From contig OZ026596.1 in NCBI GenBank assembly GCA_964020085.1, positions 8,265,739 to 8,329,738 of the forward strand: a stretch of DNA of 64,000 nucleotides. The letters are read 5' to 3'. Made by a program: the position numbers and the translations under genes. The stretch's first letter is position 1. Each line of letters opens with the position of its first letter. Positions 45,124 to 64,000 of the stretch are shown here, piece by piece. A model generated the notes under the pieces. It was given only the letters and a program-made list of their open reading frames with translations. It was not told where the DNA came from and searched no databases. This stretch comes from Micromussa lordhowensis. Taxonomy: Eukaryota > Cnidaria > Anthozoa > Scleractinia > Lobophylliidae.

Positions 45124-45190
45124 CATCTTGCCCGCTCGGGACTACCCGCCTTATCCCGCAAGAAAAATTTCCCAAAAGCCATATAATACC
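45042..45190 (-). repeat. MITE family D next to the BTB start codon, copy 1
   Basis: TATTATATGGCTAG...AGCCATATAATA inverted ends enclose GCGGGCAAGATG blocks and the palindrome GCGGGCAAGATGGAGCCATC. A full copy in opposite orientation lies at 53341-53494. It fills the 5' UTR/promoter position of the BTB gene. Confidence 0.85.
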
Positions 45191-45670
45191 GCAATTGCTG
45201 CTAATCTCGCAATCTGATTGGCTAATTTTCCGTGGTCGATAAGAGTGCTCGCGTCATTGTGTCACGCAATGCCTTTTTCAGCTCGCGCTCTGAAAAAAAA
45301 CCATTTTCTTTGACGTTGATATTGTGGTAAAAACAAATCGAAATGCGCTTAATCGTGCTCTAAACTCTTATCGTTAACGAGTACGTGAAACTCTTATCGT
45401 TAACGAGTACGTGTCATTACTCGTTTCCCAGACATTTTTTTCGTATTGTTTCTGTATGTTGAGCGAGTTTTTGAAAGGAAAGTATGACGCATACAAAATA
45501 GCTCATTTGCATAATGCAGCGCGTGCACTTTCAAGTCCGTGTTTAGCAAAGATTTCCTTCGTTATCTTTGATATTGCGCCTCGTGAGTCCACAACATTTT
45601 GACCACTGTGATGACGCGTATCGTTGTCGATAAGAGTACATACCACGCTAAACCACATTCGATTTGTTAA
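45191..45670. other. repeat-derived interval with 26-bp tandem duplication
   Basis: AAACTCTTATCGTTAACGAG(TACGTG) occurs twice in tandem (45362-45387, 45388-45413). GTCGATAAGAGTGCTCGCGTC near 45236 and TGTCGATAAGAGTACATACC near 45627 are related words near the two ends. No gene. Confidence 0.6.
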
Positions 45671-45671
45671 A

Positions 45672-45683
45672 TTGACCAAGCTT

Positions 45684-45718
<35 letters not shown>

Positions 45719-45774
45719 TTTTTTTGCGTGTTTATGGACCTCGACTCCGTCTCGGTCCGTAAACACGCAAAAAA

Positions 45775-45805
<31 letters not shown>

Positions 45806-45821
45806 GAACAAGCTTGGTCAA
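45672..45821 (+). repeat. 150-bp palindromic element E, copy 1
   Basis: TTGACCAAGCTTGTTCGGTC...TTTTTGCGTGTTTATGGACC is mirrored by GGTCCGTAAACACGCAAAAA...CAAGCTTGGTCAA around a short CTCGACTCCGTC loop, an almost complete inverted repeat. A second copy is at 53208-53332. Confidence 0.9.
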
Positions 45822-47551
45822 TAACCCATACATATCAACACATGCAAGGGCGAGAGATGTCAGAGGGGGTGAATAGGGGTACGTAAATGCCATTTTTCCC
45901 CAAATCCGTCGATCCGCTTTGTTTGAAAAATTTCTGTGGCGTATTTTCACTCCAACGGTATATACAGTAAGATGTTTATTTTTAGTTTCCCTTGTTTCCT
46001 TGGGTGGGTAGGGTACTCCTTCATATAAACCTTAAAGTATGTGTAGCGGTTCAAATGTCGACCTAAACTCTAGCTCCCTACCTAGAGTTTTCTAGTCTGA
46101 GGTATCGATTATTCGGTCAGGTCTGAAAAAGGGAAGGAAATAATCTCATATTTTTAGCTTTTGATATCGAATGCAATTACAGCATTATCTAGAGCACCGA
46201 TAAAATGTATATGTTTATCAATAAACTTTTTCTACGATGTCGCGCTTTTTTTAATTCAAATAAAAAATTAGCCTCACCACTCGATTTATCACGCCGAATT
46301 TAGTAAATATGCGAAGTTTCATAAGAATCCTAGCATTCGTTTTTGTTGTTGTTGCAAAAATTGCAGTTTTGGAGGCCCACATTTTCAGTTTATAACAGAT
46401 TCTTAAATTGATTCATCGAGGTGGGTTTTTGTTTATACGAAAAATACGAAAAGTTGTTGTATTATGTGGCATCTTCGCCTAGACACAAGTAGCTCCCCGA
46501 TGAAAACTGCTTCAGGAGTTTTTCGGAACATCTTTGGATAGTCCAGGATAGCCTTGGACAGGTGCGGAGGTCCTCGATCTATTTTGAAAATCATCGAACA
46601 TTAACTCAATTCAGTCCTAATTTTAACATTGCCAAGTTCGCGAAAACTGTAAGACAAGGATTGCACAATTCCAATAACAATGCCAAACCCGTATTTAAAT
46701 AATCTCATCCAAAAAAAAAATAAACTGGATAAAACACTAGCATACAGACCCTAGCTGGCCAAAGATATATGATCGCACGGCTTCGTAACTTAGGATCCAC
46801 AAAGAGGTAGAGTCCAGAATCCAGGCCAAAATTCAAAGCTGATCCGTGATCCGTCGTATTTTCGAAATCCCGTCGCCAATCCGTTCAATTCAATTCAATA
46901 ATTCGTGCTCTTTTTTAAGCCAAATACGTGGATCCGCAAACCTTTTCACCCCCCTCTGTGAGGCAACTCGATCTCTCCTCAGAGGTTCGAACGGCCGGAT
47001 TTTCCAACACTGTGCCTCCACAGAGATCTTTTTCGAAAATGGGATTGGATGTTTGGCAACGGAAATAACTCCTGTCAGCAATATGGGAAGGTACTGGCAC
47101 TTCATAAGGAGATTATATCAAGACCTTAATTCAAGTTCCTAGGCCTCGATATTTAGACGCCGTCAATCGTGGTACTACGCAAATCAAGGCAAGACAAGAG
47201 GTGATGGATTCATCAGATCTGTACGAAGGCACATCTTGGTCATCTTGTGATTGACATTTTACCTTTGGTTAACAATTTCTTGAGCCAGTTTACTTTCCAT
47301 TGTCTAATGTCCGTTGTCACAATCATAGAGAGAAAATATCAATCAAACTTTACTTGTAATTTAATGAGCCACATAGACAATGTTTTTTGATCAATTATCT
47401 TAATATTTTAAACCATAAAAGATCAAGAAATAACCTAAAGACCAGGTTATTTACATATTTAGATTAATGCTTCACTCATTAAACTCTATTTATATACAAA
47501 CTGTCCAGAAAAGGCTTAATGTGCAAATGATGAATTTTAACAACAGTCAAT
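45822..47551. other. intergenic, nothing recognised
   Basis: AT-rich, with several GATCCG-type words at 46800-46950 that suggest another decayed repeat. No supported exon. Confidence 0.35.
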
Positions 47552-48471
47552 ACACCGAATGCAAATATGGCGGTCCACTCGGTCGCCGCCCGGGACGAGT
47601 TGTATGAAAGCGAGGCTAGTGAGGCCTCTGTATTTTGTTCTGTTAATGCTTCCCCAGAAAAGTCTTGCATCGTTGTCAATATCTGGTCTTTTTTATTTCG
47701 CTATGCCTACGAGCTGTTGTGTTTCTGAATGCCACCAGAAGAGAGCGATAATATTACATCGTTCCCCTGTAAGGGAAAATAGTGGATCCATGTGATTCGT
47801 TGAGACGAAGGAAGTGAGTTCACGATCACCGCGGGAACGGAAGTTTGTTGGTTACATTTCAGGTAAGAAGATCCTAGAAAATCGTTTAAATGACGAGCTT
47901 ATGTGGTGTCTAGTGGTGTTCCACACGTACCTTTCCCAACGTAAAGAAAAGCTCATCTTGAAATACATCCTCTCTCTCAAAAGAAGAAGTCGTTTACGTC
48001 CGCGTCCACTCGCACGGAATTGCACAAGACAAATATTACAGTGGAATCACCAAGCGAATGAACTTCAACTGCCCTATTCGTTGAAACCAGTGAAAGCAAA
48101 TGTCAACGACTTGTAGCTAAATGGGATCTGTTACATATTTGCTTAGATCTTCCAGCCTGAAATATAGCGAACAAACTTTTTCAGTTCCCTCGGCGATCGT
48201 GAACTCCTTTCCTCCGTCTGTTTTCCTCTCAGAGGTGAACGGGCAAACTAAAAGAAAACACTTTCTCTTCTGTGGAAGATTTCACTCCCTTCTGGTGGCA
48301 TTCAGAAACACAAAACTCGCAGCCAGGGCGAAATGAAACAGACCAGATCGACGACGAAGCAAGACTTTTCTGGGGAAGCATTGCAAAAAACACAGAGGCC
48401 TCACTAGCCTCGCTTTCATACAACTCGTCCCGGGCGGCGACCGAGTGGTCCGCCATATTTGCATTCGGTGT
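47552..48471 (+). mobile_element. foldback element carrying two head-to-head THAP-exon remnants
   Basis: Arms of about 195 bp (47552-47745 and 48278-48471) begin ACACCGAATGCAAATATGGC and are inverted, diverged by some indels. The plus-strand copy reads MPTSCCVSECHQKRA, and later in another frame EFTITAGTEVCWLHF. The minus-strand copy reads CEFCVSECHQKGVKSS. Both match the C2CH start of THAP zinc-finger domains, as found in P-element-like transposases. Frames are broken, so this is a non-functional derivative. Confidence 0.65.
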
Positions 48472-49190
48472 AACATAAAAAAGGAAGTGTTTATAGTACA
48501 ATCACAACAATTAATGCACTGATAATTGAGGAATTTGGGTGAGTTATGCATTTTCTAAAACACCCCCTTAACTGCCGCTTAAAAACCCTTGGCTTATACA
48601 ACTTCGTAAGGGCTTTTAAATGGACTTGTAAACGGAGAAGCTTATACATCCGAGGGGGCTTATACCGGAATAAAAAAGTTTCAAAACGAGCTGTAGTCGC
48701 ACGTGTTGATCGACATGGTTTTTTATTTACTCGTAATTAAGCTTTAAAACATTATGATAAAACGAATTTAAAGCAAGGATGCATTTTCTGGTTTACAGTG
48801 CCAGCTGTCATTGCCTTGGTCTCATATAAAGACACTAACCTGCACGGTGCTCTAATTCAACTCTCAGTTTCTTTGCAGAACAATGACAAAGCCTTAGCTG
48901 TCATATCTTTTGGTGTGTTATCAGGGCCGTCAGGAAGTTCAGAGTCACCTGTTGCCTTCATCTTTACACCTGTAACACACTTCTGCAGCCGAGATTTAGT
49001 GTGCGTCGTCGTATAAGCGAGGATCCGTATTTTAGAAGGGGTTTTCTTTTTATAAGGAACATATAGATCATATAGATATTTGGTTGCGACCAAGGAAACT
49101 TATGGAATTGAAGATTTCGCATAAGAGAGGGGCCCGGGCTGGACATAAAGTAAAGTTCGACAAAAAAGTGCCGAAAGAAACGACAACACC
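48472..49190. other. intergenic, possible decayed element
   Basis: CCCTTGGCTTATACAACTTC...GGGGGCTTATACCGGAAT near 48587-48672 and CGTCGTATAAGCGAGGATCC near 49005 look like related repeat words. No gene seen. Confidence 0.35.
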
Positions 49191-49191
49191 A

Positions 49192-49500
49192 GGTGGGGGT
49201 GGGAGGAGTGATAGCCTTAAAGTTAGCGCGCTCGTCTCCGGATCGAGCGGTCTGGGTTAAGCCCTGGCCAGGGACATTATGTTGTGTTCTTGGGGAAGAC
49301 ACTTCACTCTCACAGTGCCTCTCTCCACCCAGGTGTATAAATGTGTACCGGAGAATTTGATGCTGGGGGTATCCCCGCGATGGACTAGCATCCCATCCAG
49401 GGGGGAGCAGAAATACTCCTAGTCGCTTCATGCTACTGAAACCAGAGATAAGCGCCGGGCTGATGGGCCACTTGGCTGGTATGCAGACTTCCAGAGTAGA
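49192..49500 (+). mobile_element. tRNA-related SINE, copy 1
   Basis: The head carries TTAGCGCGCTCGTCTCCGG and a degraded B-box (GGTCTGGGTTAAGCCCTGGC). The body reads TTGTGTTCTTGGGGAAGACA, CTTCACTCTCACAGTGCCTC, CAGGTGTATAAATG and GATGGACTAGCATCCC. It matches 59596-59882 in reverse, along the whole length. Confidence 0.85.
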
Positions 49501-49673
49501 GATCCTTCGAAAGACGCGACCTAAGGGGTGAAGACTTTTTGACATTTAGGAAAAAAACACGAATGGAACAAGAGATACAGAAAACAATACATCGATTATT
49601 CTGATTCCCACATTTTATGTGCCTGTGAAGTGCATCTCTTAACGCAATTACAGTTAAATGGATCGACTTTTAT

Positions 49674-50728
49674 TTATACGATCCCCTTAAAAGGAACCCT
49701 TCGAAAGTAGCGATAGGAGAAGGCTGTTAACTGAACAACGGTCGCTACTTTCAGAATATCAAACTCAATCTCCTTTGTTGACCCTTTTGGGCTTCGGAAA
49801 GCTAAACTGATCAAATCGGATCTTTCTGATCCTATGAGGGTAATCTGGAGCCCAGTGCCCTCACCATCGTTCCCATGCCTTCTCGGGTAAAGCCCGGTAA
49901 ACGAGGCTGCAACTGATCCCACAGTGATATGACCAAAAGAAAGGTGACCATTCCACGAAAAAAAATTATGCAATAGTCGTGATCTTTTTATTTTATCTTT
50001 TTTTCTTTTAGGCCTCATAAATGCCACCATCGGCATCTGTTCAATGGCTGACTGGCAACGTCTCGAGGACTTCAAAACAGGGTGTAGCCTATGCAAAATC
50101 TCCCCGATATTGGGCAGTGCCGGATGAAAGGTAACTACAAAGGGAATACGGTTGTTGTTAACCGGCTGATTATCCCTAAGGGTGTTCGCCCTAGGCATCC
50201 TACGGGCCCCATCAATTCCCCTTTTCACCCTGGTCCCCTGGTGGTCCTTCTTGTATCCCCTCTTAACCCGAAGTAGTTACTCAACTCGTTAGCCCGTTTC
50301 TCAAAGGAAGCATTCGAGGAACAAATACGGCGCATCCTGAGGGCCTGCCCAAAAGGGATACCCTTCTTACGGGACTTGGGGTGGCACGAGGTATGAAATT
50401 AATACTTTGCTTATCCGTAGGTTTGCCAAATACATCAGTGGAGACAATCCCATCATTCAAAACAACAGTGAAATCCAAACAATCAACTTTCTCAGACAAC
50501 CAACTAAAGGTGAATTTGATGGTGTCATGAAACGAATTCATAAACGCCAAAGTCTCTCCTCACCCTCTGTCCAAACCAAAAACCGTCGTCGATAAATATC
50601 CGCCAAAAATTGGTCCTGTAGGAGCTCGCTCCTGTAAATCTGACTCTAACTTCCCCATGAAAAAGTTAGCATATGAGGGGGCCATTTTAGTCCCTATTGC
50701 AGTCCCCAAGATTTGCACATAATGCTTC
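49674..50728 (-). pseudogene. Penelope-like reverse transcriptase remnant
   Basis: Read on the minus strand: [20 protein letters not shown] (RT core motif), a damaged YIDD region, ETLAFMNSFHDTIKFTFSW, VDCLDFTVVLNDG...GKPTDKQSINF, then after a frameshift KRGYKKDHQ and NNNRIPFVVTFHPALPNI...VAFMRPKRKKDK. These are the conserved blocks of Penelope-like element reverse transcriptases, in order. Several stops and frameshifts make it non-functional. Confidence 0.75.
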
Positions 50729-50754
50729 CCCTTAAAAAGTAATTACGTACGACT

Positions 50755-50962
50755 GAAAATAAGGCTAAAGACGAATGTATATACCGGCACTTTAATCAGC
50801 CAGATCATCAGGGTTTGGCTGATGTTAGGGTACGGCTGATAGACAAGTGTTATAAAGAAGAAATATTTGGGAATAGGGAGTCCCAGTGGGCTCTGGGACT
50901 TAATGGTGATGACCTTTTCAACAGCCGTAACCCGAAAAAAAGACTTGTTTTAGGGTGTAATT
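50755..50962 (+). pseudogene. GIY-YIG-endonuclease-like fragment, opposite orientation
   Basis: The plus strand reads ...YRHFNQPDHQGLADVRVRLI, then FGNRESQWALGLNGDDLFNS. This resembles the C-terminal part of the GIY-YIG endonuclease that follows RT in Penelope-like elements. It points opposite to the adjacent RT remnant, so the element is inverted or two fragments are joined. Confidence 0.5.
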
Positions 50963-51823
50963 AGATTCCATTCCAAGAGCATCTGATAGGCGTAACTAAA
51001 AAGGAATGCAAGAAAGGGTGTTACATACAGTGTTTAATAACACTTCTGATACATATGGCACGTTACTTTCTAGAGCGCTAGCTAAGCTACCTATGTTATA
51101 TGGTTACAAGATATACTCATCTAATGTATAAGGTGAATTGTATAAAAGTGTGTAAAAGAACTATGATTGGTTGACTGATGAACTGAACATAAAAAGATTA
51201 CGCGTCTTGCATTCATACCCCCAAAATACCAATCCCACTTAACTTATTGTTTTATCAGCCATATTTCGTCTTATGACCTTTTTTCGGGTTAATTCATGAT
51301 CAAAGCCCTAGAGATCAATACATTTCCATGCTACTCGCCCAAGCGCCATTACAAACTAACTATTCAATTTATTTATTTCGGTATTCAGAATCTTGACAAT
51401 TGCTACAGTTCTGACAGAGACAACACTCGATTCCAGAATTTTGTTTCACCGAATACGGTTCTTACCACAATGTATGAAGTTTGTCGTACTTATTTCGTTG
51501 CTTGAAGCATAGTTAGTGGGGACCCTCCACTATGCTTGAAGCAACTTCTTTGAAATGTCTAGCCTGCTTTGTAGGTTTTCTGCACCAGACCAAGGGACTG
51601 GAGCCAAGATAGGCCAATATAAAACTGAATAGACAAGAGAGTGGGAACGAGCTAAAACTACGCCAAAGGACTGGAGACGAGGCTAAAGTTGCTAACAAAA
51701 CAACGTTTGCAACCAACACGAGAGATTCAAATGACAAAGGGCTGGCGGCCATGTTGGATGACGCAAACAAATGCCACCCAACATCCGAGCCGGTCACAAT
51801 AATTAAACAATTTTAAGTTTTAA
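50963..51823. other. intergenic, nothing recognised
   Basis: No supported gene or repeat. It includes the 3' flank of the protease gene. Confidence 0.35.
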
Positions 51824-60920
<9,097 letters not shown>

Positions 60921-61261
60921 CTTTTACAGTTTGCCGGGCATTTTCGTCATGACTTTTATCTCGCGTAACTGTCATGAGATGCCTCAAGGAGTGGTTACAG
61001 AGCAAAGAAAAACATCAGTCCGCCACATTGACTTCTTTTCTCAATTCCTGAAGAAGGCAAGTCAAACTCGAGGAAACGTTGCTATTAAAAATCAGGTTTA
61101 ACCTCAAAAAGAATCCAAAAAACAGAGAACGTACGTGTCCTTGAGAGATAAGGAGAAATGTAATTGTGACTATCTTTACAGTTTTTTTTTAAAACTAGTG
61201 ATAGGTCCACAAAAATAACTCGTCGGCATCTTGCCTTAGCGTTCCATATTTGGCGGATTCA

Positions 61262-61293
<32 letters not shown>

Positions 61294-62597
61294 TGCATAC
61301 GGCTTTGCGTATAGAAGGACACATGTTAGATATGAATTGACTTCAGGCAACTAAAGAACAAGTGAAACTTAGTACATGGTGAAATTTTTAGCTCTTTGGG
61401 TGTCATATTCAAGGAGAAATTGTCTTTCAAAAACTGCAAAATGTCTGGGTGGCAAAAGCGTTAATGAGCTCATATATTCTTTGTTAAATTTTGAGTTTTT
61501 AAACCCGTGTTGCACAAAAAGTATTCAATACATCAGGCCCATATTCACTGGCAGAGTTAATCGCACTATGACATTTCAATATTCAGACCTGATTTATTTG
61601 TAGCTCCATCAGAAACTGAATTGCTTATGCTAATGAGGCAAATATTGTAAACAAGGATTCAACCGCTCAGGGAACCAATCGGAATGCGACTTTCACCGCG
61701 GACCAGTTTATTTGTTTTTTAGCTGCGATTTCAACACTAAATAATATCTAATTATAAAGATGTACGAGAATCGCCGAAATATCGGCCATGCATTTCACGA
61801 GAAGATTCACTGATGAACATGATCGAAAATGTATAAGAAATAAATTGAATAAATTGTGTTACCAGTAGACTAAGATACGAGTTTAGGTTTAGAAAATCAA
61901 AACAAACAGGAATTTAGAATTCCATACCTGCTATGAGGTGGCTCATTTGTATTCTAAACGTTTTCTAACAGAATTATTTCGAACATCTATTTTTTTTTTT
62001 ATTTAGACTTTGTTTTATTTAAAACTCTTGGTCAGAATGTCTTGAAACTGCTGGACAGCAAAATCATCGTCAACTCAGCAAGAAGGATTGACTTAAATTT
62101 AATTGAACCCCTGAAGTAACTTGGGAAACCTTCTGCTTGCACAACTCGGCCTGTTACCACGACTACGAAGCAACGTTTGCTAAGGAATTTTCACTTCTGA
62201 AATTCAGTGATAGCTGGTGAAAAGTTAGAAAATTCGCCTAAGAATTTCGGCAAACCTAACATTTGCTGAAATAAATAAGGTATTGATTGTCATCTGAAGG
62301 TAAGTGTAACTGAATCATGACAAAACCAAAATTGTTCCGATCGAATTCTAATTGACTGAAATATTTAAATTGATGTTTCAACCGACTGTTTAAGTCCCAA
62401 GATTGAAGAACTACATTTAAAATTAGTTCTGATAACTTAGGATGTAAAGCAGGACAAAATCCCGATCATTTTAAGAAAATGATTTTTCGTTAAGTTTTGT
62501 TATTCCCATCAACTGCGTATTTGGCAATATGTTGCCGTAGTAGGGGATAAAATGTTTTTCTTTGGTGGTTTATCTACCAGTGATATCAACAGACAAC
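60921..62597. other. intergenic between protease and RdRP genes
   Basis: The two genes are divergent here, so both promoters should lie in this interval. Any first exon of the protease gene would also be here. AT-rich; no repeat or exon recognised. Confidence 0.4.
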
Positions 62598-64000
62598 ATG
62601 GAAGAAGGAAAAACTGTGCAGATCAGTTCATACACAAATTGGACAGTCATTCAATTGGCCGTTGCGTAAAAACGAAATAAAATTTGATAGTAGTCTTTAT
62701 CTTGTAAAATGAACCTAAACTTCAAATTTTACTAAGTGAAGTAAAGTTGCAGGACAAATAAATTAAAATTTATTATTGTCAGTCATAACAATAGCAGGTT
62801 CGGTTAGGGTTGATTTTATTAATAACAGCAATGTTGTTAAAATTATTGTCACACTTTATGAATATATTGCAGAAACCGCGTCATGGGATTCCCTTTCTTT
62901 GTTTGTTTACCGGATGACGTCAGACCCCCAGAGCATCAAAACCAAGAAGACGAATCACCGCTGTACATAAAGCACGTGGAAGTAGCCGATACGAAGCCGT
63001 GCTATGCTTCGTATAAGAAAGTCGAAAATTCCTTGTTACTTCGTTACTTGGTTAGCACTCGTGGGACAGACATTCTGGAGCAACTGATGGTGGTCAAATT
63101 TAAATCGAAAGACAACAACTTCGTCGTGGACACTCTGATGAAAGGGATCGAGTGTAACGGATCACAGTATCACTACCTGGGACAATCAAACTCCCAGCTT
63201 AGGAGCAAGACGTGCTTTATGATGAACGCTTCGCTGAGCGAAATGCACAGTTTGCTGGCAAAGTTTGAAACCTTCGACGAGATTCGTCCAGTCGTCAGAC
63301 GATCCCAAAAGGTTTCTCTACTCTTTTCGCCTTTCGAACGCAGTTTGAAACTGAAATCCGGCGAATATGACGTCATCGATGACATAACAAGCACACTGGG
63401 AACGTTTGTGTTTACGGATGGGTGTGGTCTAATGTCGCCTGAGCTCGCGAAGGAAGTGCAGAGTTTGTACAAACTACCGTACTTGCCCAGTGTCATTGAA
63501 GTAAGATTTAAAGGTTTTAGTGGCATCCTAGTGCGTTGTAACGAAATGCCAAGTCTTCGGCTCAAGGCGCTGTTTAGAAACTCAATGTCGGACTTTGCAT
63601 CTTCTAGCAAAGCCTTGATTGACATGGACGTGCTTGGTATCGTGGACTACTCACGGCCCTACTCGCTTGGTTATTTGGACACACAGACAGTTATGCTGTT
63701 GGCCGAAGGAGGTGCCTCGCGCGAGTATCTAGAGACACTTCAGAACAACTACTACGAAGTACTAGATCGGTTGGGGGACAAGACGTACGCCGGTTACTTT
63801 TTGCGAACAACCGGGAATGAGGACTTGCTGCAGGAGTTCCAGCGCGACGGGATGACTGATGAAGTGGCAGGAAAATTGCAACGTTTGAAGACAAAAGAAA
63901 TACAAAACATGAGAAGGGGGAAAATAACTGACGAAGACCAAGGAAATGACGAAGAGGGAGATAGTGAAGTCGACAAGAAATTTGAACGTGATCTTAAAAC
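62598..64000 (+). CDS. eukaryotic RNA-dependent RNA polymerase (RDR family), 5' part, runs off the window
   Basis: Exon 1 62598-62665 (MEEGKTVQISSYTNWTVIQL...) is joined by GT-AG in phase 2 to exon 2, which starts at 62873 and is open to the window edge, giving about 398 residues so far. Family blocks in order: YHYLGQSNSQLRSKTCFMMN; KVSLLFSPFERSL; TFVFTDGCGLMSPELAKEV; VIEVRFKGFSGILVR; VDYSRPYSLGYLDTQTVMLL. These are the N-terminal half of the cell-encoded RDR/QDE-1-type polymerase, which copies RNA to amplify siRNAs. The catalytic DxDGD motif should lie beyond position 64000. The N-terminus is short. No in-frame stop is seen, so the gene looks intact. It is not a viral polymerase. Confidence 0.85.

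Noticed and set aside
48964..49545. 193-residue minus-strand frame
   Set aside because: Runs along a SINE. The matching SINE at 59596-59882 gives similar frames, so the coding look comes from the repeat.
63173..63625. 150-residue minus-strand frame
   Set aside because: Antisense to the RdRP exon, whose plus frame is open to the window edge with recognisable motifs.

Overview
The window is a stretch of animal nuclear DNA, most likely from a stony coral or a close anthozoan relative. The reasons are AT-rich sequence, GT-AG introns in most genes, a dense mix of cnidarian-type repeats (tRNA-derived SINEs, many small foldback elements, Penelope-like and P-like remnants), a secreted protein resembling coral skeletal organic matrix proteins, a P2X7-intracellular-like fragment and a eukaryotic RNA-dependent RNA polymerase. 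Everything here was read by eye from the sequence; family names are recognition calls, not database results.

Layout. 1-5.8 kb: intergenic, with one foldback repeat. 5.8-7.1 kb: single-exon kelch protein (+). 9.35-18.3 kb: a complete-looking 8,958-bp DNA transposon with 21-bp perfect terminal inverted repeats, a 6-bp target duplication (GAATTG) and short GGAATCC arrays inside both ends. It carries one 8-exon gene whose last exon is a 1,527-codon frame interrupted by a single UGA in the context UGA-CUA-G, the best known leaky-stop context in animals. The long product would join an RS-like head, a PB1-like region, zinc fingers, P/Kolobok-like transposase motifs and an NHL-type beta-propeller. 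19.4 kb: SINE. 20.5-23.3 kb: secreted skeletal-matrix-like protein, 4 exons (-). 23.3-30.6 kb: repeats only. 30.6-31.45 kb: P2X7-intracellular-domain-like pseudogene (+). 33.4-35.5 kb: a few plausible exons of an unknown minus-strand gene. 41.7-45.0 kb: a BTB-BACK-PHR gene (-) whose coding sequence is split by a 2,001-bp TA-flanked transposon. 47.6-50.9 kb: THAP foldback, SINE and scrambled Penelope-like remnants. 51.8-60.9 kb: a trypsin-like protease with an unrecognised N-terminal domain, at least 5 exons (-). Its large intron holds, on the other strand, an internally deleted P-element-like transposon bounded by a 7-bp duplication. 62.6-64.0 kb: the first two coding exons of an RNA-dependent RNA polymerase (+), running off the window.

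The genes are not an operon and I see no shared pathway. The main story is transposon biology: autonomous, internally deleted and miniature elements nested in introns, in a coding exon and in each other. An RNA-silencing polymerase gene lies in the same window, but nothing in the sequence ties it to them.
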